From Peptococcaceae bacterium (GTDB lineage: Bacteria > Bacillota > Desulfitobacteriia > Desulfitobacteriales > Desulfitobacteriaceae), in assembly GCA_031289815.1 (NCBI GenBank), contig JAITOS010000015.1, positions 1 to 9,601 on the forward strand: a DNA stretch of 9,601 bases, in the 5' to 3' direction. Under the pieces are notes generated by a model. It saw only the letters and a program-made list of their open reading frames with translations. It searched no databases and was not told where the DNA came from. Made by a program: the position numbers and the translations under genes. Of this stretch, positions 1-5,511 are shown one piece after another (position 1 is the first letter of the stretch; every line of letters begins with the position of its first letter).

Positions 1-1593
1 GATACGCTCGGCTGGCCGCTATCCAGCGGGGAAACCGGCGAGGACCGGATCGCGGCGGCGGATTTTTGGCTGGGACTGGCGCCGCTCAGCGCCTATACCG
101 CCACCGGCGACCCGCGCTATCTGGACACAGCCAAAAAAACCGCCGATCTGCTGAACGACGTCCTGCCGGAGACCGGCTTGGTTCCGCTCTATTTCTTCCC
201 GCCCGCGAGCGCCCCGGATAGCGGCCAAATTTTTACCGGAGCCAACGGACAGGCCTCCATCGTGGAATATATCGCCTGTTTAGCGGCGATCGACCGCGCC
301 TATCAGCCCTTACTGCGCAAATTGGCGGACGGTTTATTGACCTACGGCATCCAGCCGGAAAGCCATCTGGCCTGGTTTAAAATCAACGCCGGGGACGGCG
401 CGCCGGTCGAATCACCGGACTACGGCTATGAAACCCAATTAGGCAGTCAGAGCGTCAGCTGCGCCCAGGCGCTGCTGGCGGCCTGGGAAAGCGATCCCAG
501 CCGAACGGAGTGGCGAGCGGCGGCCCTGGCCATCTTAAAAGGCGTCTGGCGCGCGCGCGATCCGCAAACGAATCTCCTTCCGGAGGTCTACGATCTTCAG
601 CGCCAAATGCCGGGGACGCGGCTCTATCCCGGTCAGGATTTCCGTTATGACGATATGGGGGGCGCGTATGTCCGGGGCCTGACGATGGCTTATCAGCTCA
701 CCGGCGATCCGGAGATCCGCGCCATCGCGGAACAATACCTGCCGGCGCTCCTGCGCGGAACCTGGGATAGCGGCATTCACGGCGGGGCCTTCCGCTACCT
801 GAGTACCACGGACGGCCAGCCGGTCGCCCGTCTGATCGAGACGATGCACGGACTGTTCATCGCCTCCCTGTTGCAGGCCAATGACGTATTTTATGAAGGC
901 GCGAATCAGGACCTCCTCCGCAAGTGCGAACTGAACGCCCGGCATACGATCGTGGACGGTTTTAGTCTGAAAAACGGCATGGTTCCGCACCAGGTCAGCT
1001 GGGACGGCGGCTATGTGAATCAGGCCAGTGATTCCCAGCTGGCCTATGCGGTCATCCAATATCCGCTGGGGTATGAGCGGTTATCGCAAATCACGCAAAA
1101 CCCGGTTTTCCGGCAGGTGAACAACGGCATTCTGGCGATCCTGCTGGAGCGGCATAAAACCGGGGATAACCGGCAGACGCCTCAAGGCTTCGTCAACATC
1201 CTGGAAACCCAGCCTCCGTATGGCTTCGAGACGGATTATGCGCGTCCGGAATATATGGGGCAAGCCTTTTTTATTCCCGCGTACTTATTGTATAACAGCA
1301 TTCACCCTTCCGGCGGGGTAACGATCAGCTGGTATCACGGCGGACAGCCGAGCGTCTTCGGCTTGGCCGGCGATATGCCTTTTTGGGATCACCGGCAGGT
1401 TTTTGTTGAGAAAAATGTCTTGCATATCGCTGAGGCGACGGGGGCAGGCAGGATCGATCTGAGGGACATGGGGGCGAACATCGTCGGCGTGTATATGGAT
1501 CAAGCGCCGTATGAGGAGTATGACGCTTACGCCGTGAATACCCAGCCGGGAACACATGACTACGCCGTCGTTTTTGCAGCGGACTTCTCTTAG
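1..1593 (+). CDS. Putative six-hairpin (alpha/alpha-barrel) glycosidase-like protein, 5' end missing
   Basis: The frame is open from the first base to a TAG at 1591-1593, giving 530 residues without a start, so the gene begins upstream and any signal peptide is out of view. The protein consists of alternating helical segments with aromatic- and Gly-rich turns, such as YDDMGGAY near residues 216-223, DSGIHGGAFRY, and TMHGLF near 281-286. This pattern resembles (alpha/alpha)6-barrel carbohydrate-active enzymes, but I do not recognise a specific family and cannot name catalytic residues. The last 90 or so residues look more beta-rich and may be a separate C-terminal domain. An internal TTG at 178 could be taken as a start but would cut off clear coding sequence. 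No terminator is visible before the S41 protease gene 147 bp downstream, so co-transcription is possible. Coding status is confident; function is a guess from fold-like pattern. Confidence 0.72.
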   Translation, partial: DTLGWPLSSGETGEDRIAAADFWLGLAPLSAYTATGDPRYLDTAKKTADLLNDVLPETGLVPLYFFPPASAPDSGQIFTGANGQASIVEYIACLAAIDRAYQPLLRKLADGLLTYGIQPESHLAWFKINAGDGAPVESPDYGYETQLGSQSVSCAQALLAAWESDPSRTEWRAAALAILKGVWRARDPQTNLLPEVYDLQRQMPGTRLYPGQDFRYDDMGGAYVRGLTMAYQLTGDPEIRAIAEQYLPALLRGTWDSGIHGGAFRYLSTTDGQPVARLIETMHGLFIASLLQANDVFYEGANQDLLRKCELNARHTIVDGFSLKNGMVPHQVSWDGGYVNQASDSQLAYAVIQYPLGYERLSQITQNPVFRQVNNGILAILLERHKTGDNRQTPQGFVNILETQPPYGFETDYARPEYMGQAFFIPAYLLYNSIHPSGGVTISWYHGGQPSVFGLAGDMPFWDHRQVFVEKNVLHIAEATGAGRIDLRDMGANIVGVYMDQAPYEEYDAYAVNTQPGTHDYAVVFAADFS

Positions 1594-1740
1594 CAGCCGG
1601 GCGCAAAGGTCAAAGCGGAACAACCGGATGCAAGCCTTTTAGACCGGAGCTGAGTCCATAGAAAAGCAAGCGGAGCAGAGAAGAAAACAGAGCCTAAAGC
1701 GGAAAAGAAAGCGGAGAATAAGCGAACGGAGGAAAAAGAG
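1594..1740 (+). repeat. Purine-rich spacer with degenerate AAGCGGA repeats
   Basis: The spacer between the two genes holds four copies of AAGCGGA (1613-1619, 1668-1674, 1697-1703, 1709-1715) in a strongly purine-rich strand that ends in the Shine-Dalgarno sequence GGAGG (1728-1732), 8 nt before the ATG at 1741. I see no hairpin terminator and no convincing -35/-10 pair. In the frame shared by both flanking genes the stretch 1675-1740 reads as Lys/Glu-rich codons without a start codon, so it is not a longer N-terminus for the protease. Confidence 0.5.
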
Positions 1741-3375
1741 ATGAAAACAACAAACCGCGGCGGTAGAATTCTGGCGATAGCCTTGCTGATCGCGCTCTTC
1801 CTGACCAGTGCGCCGTCATGGGCGTTGGCGGCGGAAGACGCGACCATCGCTCAGGTTCGGGAGCTGATTCAGAACTATTACCTGGAGCCGGTAGCGGAGG
1901 AGGTGCTGGCGGCGGACACCATCAAGGAAATGCTGGAGCGGCTGGGAGATCCCTACACGGTGTATTTCACCGCCGATGCATATGAATCGTTTGTAGGCGC
2001 GATCAATCAGAGCTTTTCCGGCGTCGGTCTCTATCCGGAGATCGTAGCCGAAGGGGTGTATATCAACGGCATTGTGCCCCGGTCGCCGTCGGAGGAAGCC
2101 GGACTCAAAGCCGGGGATATCATTCTGGCGGCGGACGGGCGGGAGTTGGCCGGCGTGTCGCTGGAAGAAGCGGTCAGTATCCTGCGGGGAGAGACGGGTA
2201 CGCAAGTCCAACTCAAAATCAAACGAGGCGCGGAGCAGTTTGAGGTTTCCGTGACGCGCCGCCTGATCGAAGCGCCGACCGTGACGGGAGAGCTCCAGAA
2301 CGGACATATCGGCTATGTGCAGATTTCCTCCTTCGGGCTGGATACGACCGCTAAATTCGCGGCGGAAGTCGAAGCCTTGAAGGCGCAGAACGCGGATTGC
2401 TGGATTTTTGATTTAAGGGATAACGTCGGCGGCTATCTGCAAACCGCCCTGGAGCTGGCTGGTTATTTTGTCGGTCAAAATACGGTGATACAGACGAAAA
2501 GTCGTACCCTGACGGAGGAGTATCCGGGGGTGAGAGCCGGGGAGCTGTTCAACCAGCCGGTGATATTTTTAATCAATAAGAACAGCGCCAGCGCCTCGGA
2601 AATTTTGGCGGCGGCTATTCAGGATTATAGCAAAGCGGCCTTTCTCGGCCAGACGAGCTTTGGCAAGGGCGTCGGCCAGGAGGTCTTTTACCTGCAAGAC
2701 GGCGGCTATCTCAAATTGACGACCTTTCAGTTCTTCTCGCCGGTGGGACGGAAGATTCACGGGAATGGCGTGACGCCGGACTTGGTGATCGGTCCGGATG
2801 GAGAATGGGACGAGCTGGAGGTCGCGGCATGGCTGCTGGATCAGGTGACGGCGGCGGACGGGGAGCAGAGCGATCAGATTCAACTGCAAGAGGGCGGCTA
2901 TGTGTTCACGGTCCCCGTGGGTCGGACGCTCGGTCAGGAGGATTGGGAGATCTGGGAGTGGCTGACGGAATCAGCCCCGCCGAATACCTTGCAGCGCGAA
3001 GGCGCGCAAGAACAAACCTGGGCGCCGCTTAACGCCTTGGAGCTGCGGCAGCGCTGGCCGGTGTATTTCCCTTCCTGTGAAGAGATCGGCTCGTATGGCA
3101 ATGTTTCCCTGGATCACGGCTTTATCGTCCGCTTTGAGGGAGAGGTTGACTGGAACTCGGCCAATAGCGCGGCGATTGAGCTGGTGAACAGTGAGACGGG
3201 TGCGCGTTCTGCTCTGAGCGTCCAGGCGCTGAGCGCGGATTACGCGATGATTTCTCCCCAAACGGCGCTTCAGCCGGGGACCGAGTATTGGCTGGTGATT
3301 CATTCCCAGGTGAAAGATGTGCATGGCAATCCGGCGCTGGCGGATTCGCTGATCCGGGCGGTTACTTTGAATTGA
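1741..3375 (+). CDS. Secreted carboxy-terminal processing protease (peptidase S41) with C-terminal Ig-like domain
   Basis: This is a CtpA/CtpB-type serine protease acting outside the membrane. Residues 1-30 form a signal peptide (basic start, hydrophobic core, ALA cleavage site before Ala31). The LGDPYT motif at 68-73 is typical of the family. A PDZ domain follows at about 91-174 (SFSGVG, then the AGLKAGDIIL binding loop). The S41 core spans about 175-350. Catalytic Ser284 lies in NSASASEI; Lys309 is 25 residues later in FGKG and Gln313 four further on, matching the Ser/Lys/Gln arrangement of CtpB. Family members are often 380-480 residues; this one has 544. The extra 190 residues end (about 440-544) in a module resembling the SbsA Ig-like (Big_5) type, with LQPGTEYWLVI and KDVHGNP. 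The ATG at 1741 has GGAGG 8 nt upstream and is the only start that keeps the signal peptide. A hairpin terminator follows the stop. The substrate is unknown; processing of envelope or spore proteins is an inference from the family. Confidence 0.93.
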   Translation: MKTTNRGGRILAIALLIALFLTSAPSWALAAEDATIAQVRELIQNYYLEPVAEEVLAADTIKEMLERLGDPYTVYFTADAYESFVGAINQSFSGVGLYPEIVAEGVYINGIVPRSPSEEAGLKAGDIILAADGRELAGVSLEEAVSILRGETGTQVQLKIKRGAEQFEVSVTRRLIEAPTVTGELQNGHIGYVQISSFGLDTTAKFAAEVEALKAQNADCWIFDLRDNVGGYLQTALELAGYFVGQNTVIQTKSRTLTEEYPGVRAGELFNQPVIFLINKNSASASEILAAAIQDYSKAAFLGQTSFGKGVGQEVFYLQDGGYLKLTTFQFFSPVGRKIHGNGVTPDLVIGPDGEWDELEVAAWLLDQVTAADGEQSDQIQLQEGGYVFTVPVGRTLGQEDWEIWEWLTESAPPNTLQREGAQEQTWAPLNALELRQRWPVYFPSCEEIGSYGNVSLDHGFIVRFEGEVDWNSANSAAIELVNSETGARSALSVQALSADYAMISPQTALQPGTEYWLVIHSQVKDVHGNPALADSLIRAVTLN

Positions 3376-3386
3376 GCCGGAGTTAT

Positions 3387-3447
3387 AAAAACCACCTTAT
3401 TTGGGAAAGACTAGAAATAAGTCTGATCTGAGTGAGGTGGTTTTTTT
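3387..3447 (+). terminator. Long hairpin terminator after the S41 protease gene
   Basis: AAAAACCACCT (3387-3397) pairs with AGGTGGTTTTT (3435-3445). Wobble-rich pairing extends inward, and an apical stem AGACT (3408-3412) with AGTCT (3420-3424) closes a 7-nt loop. The 3' arm runs into seven T residues (3441-3447). The hairpin starts 11 bp after the protease stop codon. On the opposite strand it also ends in five U residues, but no minus-strand gene needs it. The 3' arm contains the ribosome binding site of the next gene. Confidence 0.82.
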
Positions 3448-3448
3448 G
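3434..3448 (+). promoter_or_regulatory. Ribosome binding site and TTG start of the hydrolase, inside the terminator 3' arm
   Basis: GAGGTGG at 3434-3440 matches the extended Shine-Dalgarno sequence and lies 5 nt before the TTG at 3446-3448. The spacer is the terminator U-tract. In RNA read through from the protease gene, the AGGTGG would be paired with CCACCT at 3392-3397, so the site would be hidden when the hairpin forms. This site decides the choice of start: a TTG at 3401 has no Shine-Dalgarno sequence, and a GTG at 3437 has only a weak one. Confidence 0.6.
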
Positions 3449-4174
3449 CCGCAGCGACGATGGCTGCCGGGGAAGGCAGCGCTGTTTTGTGGAATATTGG
3501 CGATTTCCTTGGGTTGCCTGTGTAATATGCTGCCGGTCAGCGGCGAAGCGGCGGCCGGAAACAGGGCGCGGCTGGATTCGGCGCCGGCGGATTCGACGGC
3601 GATGGACAGGAGGCAACAGAGCGCTCTGGATATCTATAGGGAAGACGAGACGGGAGAACAGCAGACGAAAGAGCGGCAGACAGGGAATCAAGAGACGAAG
3701 GAACAGCGGTTAGAGGAACGGCAGCAGATAGAGCAGCAGATAGAGCGACAGACAGAGCAGCAGACAGAGGAACAGCAGATGATTTCCGGGGGAAACCGCC
3801 CCGCCGCGCTTCTTGCCGTTAGTCAGGAAGATTTGGAATTGCTGGCCCGGGTGATCTATGCCGAGGCGCGGGGAGAGATTTTTGAAGGACAGGTGGCGGT
3901 CGGAGCGGTGGTCGTAAACCGGCTGACGCACCCCCAATTTCCCAAAACGATTCGGGAAGTGATCTATCAGCAAGGGCAGTTTACGGCTGTCAGTGATCAA
4001 CAAATTTTGCTGGAGCCGAATCCGTTGGCTTTTCAAGCGGCGGAAGCGGCGTTAGCCGGACAAGATCCCACGGGGGGAGCGATCTTCTATTTTAATCCCC
4101 GCTTAGCGGAAGATGATTGGATTAAGCAAAGACCGGTCGTGAAAGAGATCGGCAATCATATCTTTAGCATATGA
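3446..4174 (+). CDS. Secreted SleB/CwlJ-family cell-wall (spore cortex) hydrolase
   Basis: With the TTG start at 3446 the product has 242 residues. Residues 1 to about 37 form a signal peptide (basic RR start, hydrophobic GKAALFCGILAISLG, AAA cleavage region). Residues 66-111 are a low-complexity Gln/Glu/Arg/Thr linker. From about residue 127 to the end is a complete Hydrolase_2 domain: LLARVIYAEARGE, in which Glu140 is the presumed catalytic acid, then GQVAVGAVVVNR, TIREVIYQ, GQFTAV, DPTGGAIFYFNP and the closing IGNHIF. The family cleaves peptidoglycan, classically the spore cortex during germination. SleB proper carries an N-terminal peptidoglycan-binding domain and CwlJ has no signal peptide; this protein has neither that binding domain nor CwlJ's layout, so I assign no gene symbol. 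Relatives also occur outside sporulation. A longer form starting at GTG 3437 or TTG 3401 is possible. A terminator follows immediately. Confidence 0.9.
   Translation: MPQRRWLPGKAALFCGILAISLGCLCNMLPVSGEAAAGNRARLDSAPADSTAMDRRQQSALDIYREDETGEQQTKERQTGNQETKEQRLEERQQIEQQIERQTEQQTEEQQMISGGNRPAALLAVSQEDLELLARVIYAEARGEIFEGQVAVGAVVVNRLTHPQFPKTIREVIYQQGQFTAVSDQQILLEPNPLAFQAAEAALAGQDPTGGAIFYFNPRLAEDDWIKQRPVVKEIGNHIFSI
3641..3778 (+). repeat. Low-complexity tandem-like repeat encoding a Gln/Glu linker
   Basis: Degenerate repeats of units such as CAGCAGATAGAG and CAGACAGAG fill this stretch and encode Gln, Glu, Arg and Thr almost exclusively. It sits between the signal peptide and the hydrolase domain, so it probably acts as a flexible or wall-spanning spacer. 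Its repeat nature makes length variation between strains likely (inference). Confidence 0.75.
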
Positions 4175-4211
4175 GAGATTTGTCCGGACGGCCAAATTCT
4201 CTCTATTTTTT
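4173..4211 (+). terminator. Intrinsic terminator starting in the hydrolase stop codon
   Basis: GAGAGATTTG (4173-4182) pairs with CAAATTCTCTC (4193-4203) as a 10-bp stem with a single bulged T. It is followed by TATTTTTT (4204-4211). The first stem bases lie within the TGA at 4172-4174. It separates the hydrolase from the HD-GYP transcription unit. Confidence 0.85.
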
Positions 4212-4227
4212 CGTTTTTGGTCATTTT

Positions 4228-4257
4228 TTGACAAAATGATTGAAAAATAGATCTAAT
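4228..4257 (+). promoter_or_regulatory. Sigma-A promoter P1 for the HD-GYP gene
   Basis: TTGACA (4228-4233), an 18-bp spacer and TCTAAT (4252-4257) give a perfect -35 and a five-of-six -10. Expected transcription start is near 4264. It interleaves with P2. Confidence 0.62.
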
Positions 4258-4268
4258 AGTGCTACAAT
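4240..4268 (+). promoter_or_regulatory. Sigma-A promoter P2 (extended -10) for the HD-GYP gene
   Basis: TTGAAA (4240-4245), a 17-bp spacer and TACAAT (4263-4268), with TG one base upstream of the -10 (extended -10). Expected start is near 4275, exactly where the first helix of the leader begins. This is the strongest sigma-A promoter in the window. Confidence 0.75.
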
Positions 4269-4274
4269 AAAGCA

Positions 4275-4522
4275 GGTATACAAAATCCAGAAAATTCGGT
4301 TTACAAGCAAATATTCACTAAAGGATGAAGAGGCTGGATATACCGGGTGATGGATACGAAAAGATGCATTTGGTGAGGAAGCTCTCGAAAAGGGTGACGG
4401 TACGGCGGTAGATATGACCGGGGGCGTATCTGTTGCGAATCCGGAAAAGAGAGAACGGCTTTCATCACGCGTTCAGGCGTACCAACAGAATGAAGTACAG
4501 TGTGTATTAGGGGGAGAGTTTC
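4275..4522 (+). promoter_or_regulatory. Structured 5' leader of the HD-GYP gene (candidate cis-regulatory RNA)
   Basis: The promoters leave an untranslated leader of about 245 nt. Three successive long-range helices can be drawn. Domain I: GGTAT (4275-4279) with ATACC (4340-4344), continued by ATCCAG (4285-4290) with CTGGAT (4334-4339), leaving a 5-nt bulge on the 5' side. Domain II: GATACG (4353-4358) with CGTATC (4425-4430), enclosing a hairpin CGGT (4406-4409)/ACCG (4417-4420). Domain III: TGTTG (4431-4435) with CAACA (4483-4487), enclosing ACGC (4467-4470)/GCGT (4477-4480). The Shine-Dalgarno sequence GGGGGAG is at 4510-4516. I do not see the conserved cores of GEMM-I, c-di-GMP-II, ydaO/c-di-AMP, cobalamin, SAM or T-box leaders. 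Short ORFs inside lack good ribosome binding sites. The helices are read from the sequence; a ligand or regulatory role is inference. Confidence 0.5.
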
Positions 4523-5254
4523 GTGAAACGGACCAGCGCCAATACCACGCCCGAATATAAGATGTTCATGGTAGATGATGAATGGGGAAAAATGGATTCA
4601 TTATCGGTAATCACGAAAGAAAAGACTCATGCTCAGCTGGAGGAACACTCTCTGAATACGGTGGAAGGCCTGAGGATGTTCGTAGACGCCAAGGATGTGT
4701 ATATGCGCGGGCACTCGGAAAGGGTGGCGCATTTTGCTGTGGAGATCGGTAAAGCCTTTCAGCTTTCGGAGGAAGAGCTGGAGTTGTTGCGGCTCAGCGG
4801 GATATTTCACGATGTGGGAAAGATCGGGACGCCGGACGCGGTCTTGTTTAAAACGGCCGGGTTAAATGAAGAGGAATACGAAGAGATTAAGAAGCATCCA
4901 CTGAGAGGCGCGCGTATCCTGTCGGCCATTTCGATGTTTGAGGAAATCGTGCCGATCGTTAAGTCTCACCACGAACGGGTGGACGGTCGGGGGTATCCGG
5001 AAGGGCTGAAAAAAGATGAAATTCCTTTCCTGGCCAGAATCATCACGGTGGCCGACGCTTTTGACGCGATGATATCAGATCGCCGTTACCGGATGAAACT
5101 GAAGTTTGAAGAGGCGAGAGCGCAGCTGCTTCAAGGGGCGGGACGGCAATTTGATGAGGAAGTGGTTAAAAGATTTGATGGTGAAGTGTTGCGCTGCTGG
5201 GAACAGGAACATAGAGAAACAGCGCCTGTCGCCGCGGATGGCGAGAAACTGTAA
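4523..5254 (+). CDS. HD-GYP domain protein, probable cyclic-di-GMP phosphodiesterase
   Basis: The 243-residue product has an HD-GYP domain over about residues 45-215, preceded by a 45-residue segment I do not recognise. Metal-binding and signature residues are present: His64 in GHSERVA, His96-Asp97 in FHDVGKIG with Lys100, His125 in KKHPLRGA, HHERVDGRGYP at 149-159, and ADAFDAMISDRRYR. HD-GYP proteins hydrolyse c-di-GMP (some act on related dinucleotides) in the cytoplasm. No transmembrane or receiver domain is visible, so sensing must involve the short N-terminus or a partner, or be set at expression level by the leader RNA. The GTG at 4523 has GGGGGAG 6 nt upstream, and an in-frame TAG at 4508 excludes a longer form; the next ATG (4562) has no ribosome binding site. 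It appears monocistronic, with a promoter region of its own and a terminator-like hairpin about 135 bp downstream. Confidence 0.93.
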   Translation: MKRTSANTTPEYKMFMVDDEWGKMDSLSVITKEKTHAQLEEHSLNTVEGLRMFVDAKDVYMRGHSERVAHFAVEIGKAFQLSEEELELLRLSGIFHDVGKIGTPDAVLFKTAGLNEEEYEEIKKHPLRGARILSAISMFEEIVPIVKSHHERVDGRGYPEGLKKDEIPFLARIITVADAFDAMISDRRYRMKLKFEEARAQLLQGAGRQFDEEVVKRFDGEVLRCWEQEHRETAPVAADGEKL

Positions 5255-5359
5255 AAAAAATTTACACGCTGAAAAAACCGGTGTTAAAAAAATAGAACCT
5301 TTGCCGTTTGCTGATTCCGGAAAAAGCGCCAAAAGGGCGTGAGGAGAAAAAGGAATGGC

Positions 5360-5377
5360 TTGGCATAGTTTTTGCAA
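5360..5377 (+). promoter_or_regulatory. Candidate sigma-54 (-24/-12) promoter upstream of citF
   Basis: TTGGCATAGTTTTTGCAA has GG at 5362-5363 and GC at 5374-5375 separated by exactly 10 bp, as sigma-54 requires, with close agreement to TGGCAC-N5-TTGCA around them. Expected start is near 5387, about 125 nt before the citF ATG. No enhancer-binding activator gene is in the window. TTCCGGAA (5315-5322), about 45 bp upstream, is a small palindrome but not a recognised activator site. Confidence 0.55.
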
Positions 5378-5389
5378 TATTATTGAGAT

Positions 5390-5420
5390 CAGACCACGCG
5401 GTGGATCTGCTTTTGTTTTG
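5390..5420 (+). terminator. Terminator-like hairpin between HD-GYP and citF
   Basis: CAGACCAC (5390-5397) pairs with GTGGATCTG (5401-5409) with one bulged A and a GCG loop, followed by the T-rich CTTTTGTTTTG. It could end the HD-GYP transcript. It also lies directly after the predicted sigma-54 start, so it might instead be a 5' hairpin on that transcript or a protein-binding palindrome. Confidence 0.45.
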
Positions 5421-5421
5421 C

Positions 5422-5430
5422 TGGTATAAT
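5422..5430 (+). promoter_or_regulatory. Extended -10 sigma-A promoter for citF
   Basis: TGGTATAAT contains a perfect TATAAT (5425-5430) with the extended TG motif. The -35 at the normal distance (TGGATC, 5402-5407) is weak and falls in the 3' arm of the preceding hairpin. Expected start is near 5437. Weak -35 promoters often need an activator, and the overlapping palindrome could be its site (inference). Confidence 0.55.
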
Positions 5431-5511
5431 AAAGGCGTTGATCTGAAGCGGCGGCGGCAGATGAAAACGATGACATATCAAGAAGGGCAATGGATTGAAG
5501 GAGGAAAAATA

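Noticed and set aside
535..1059. Long minus-strand ORFs opposite real genes (also 1816-2307, 5713-6183, 7614-8036)
   Set aside because: They mirror confident + strand genes with GC-rich codons, lack ribosome binding sites and show no recognisable domains.
3367..3389. TTGAAT...TATAAA promoter for the hydrolase
   Set aside because: The spacer is only 11 bp, too short for sigma-A.
3446..3520. Lipoprotein signal in the hydrolase
   Set aside because: The cysteines in SLGCLC lack a proper lipobox (-3 residue is Ser for the first); an ordinary signal peptide with an AAA site fits better.
4325..4411. 28-residue basic ORF in the HD-GYP leader
   Set aside because: The only Shine-Dalgarno-like AAAGG touches the ATG directly, and the ORF cuts across the helices of domains I and II; I favour structured RNA.
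4275..4490. GEMM-I / c-di-GMP-II riboswitch
   Set aside because: Attractive because of the HD-GYP gene, but the conserved core sequences of both classes could not be found.
4414..4560. 48-residue ORF overlapping the HD-GYP start in another frame
   Set aside because: It has only a weak GGCGG upstream, no recognisable family, and overlaps a confident gene start. The same frame reads on upstream after a TGA at 4348 but without any start codon.
5355..5429. 24-residue ORF over the sigma-54 element, possible leader peptide
   Set aside because: AAAGG is only 1-2 nt from its ATG, no residue bias suggests attenuation, and its stop falls in the TATAAT box.
5308..5511. N-terminal extension of citF from an upstream start
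   Set aside because: No ribosome binding site, no CitF similarity, and the promoters and hairpin lie inside it; ATG 5512 has AAGGAGG at ideal distance.
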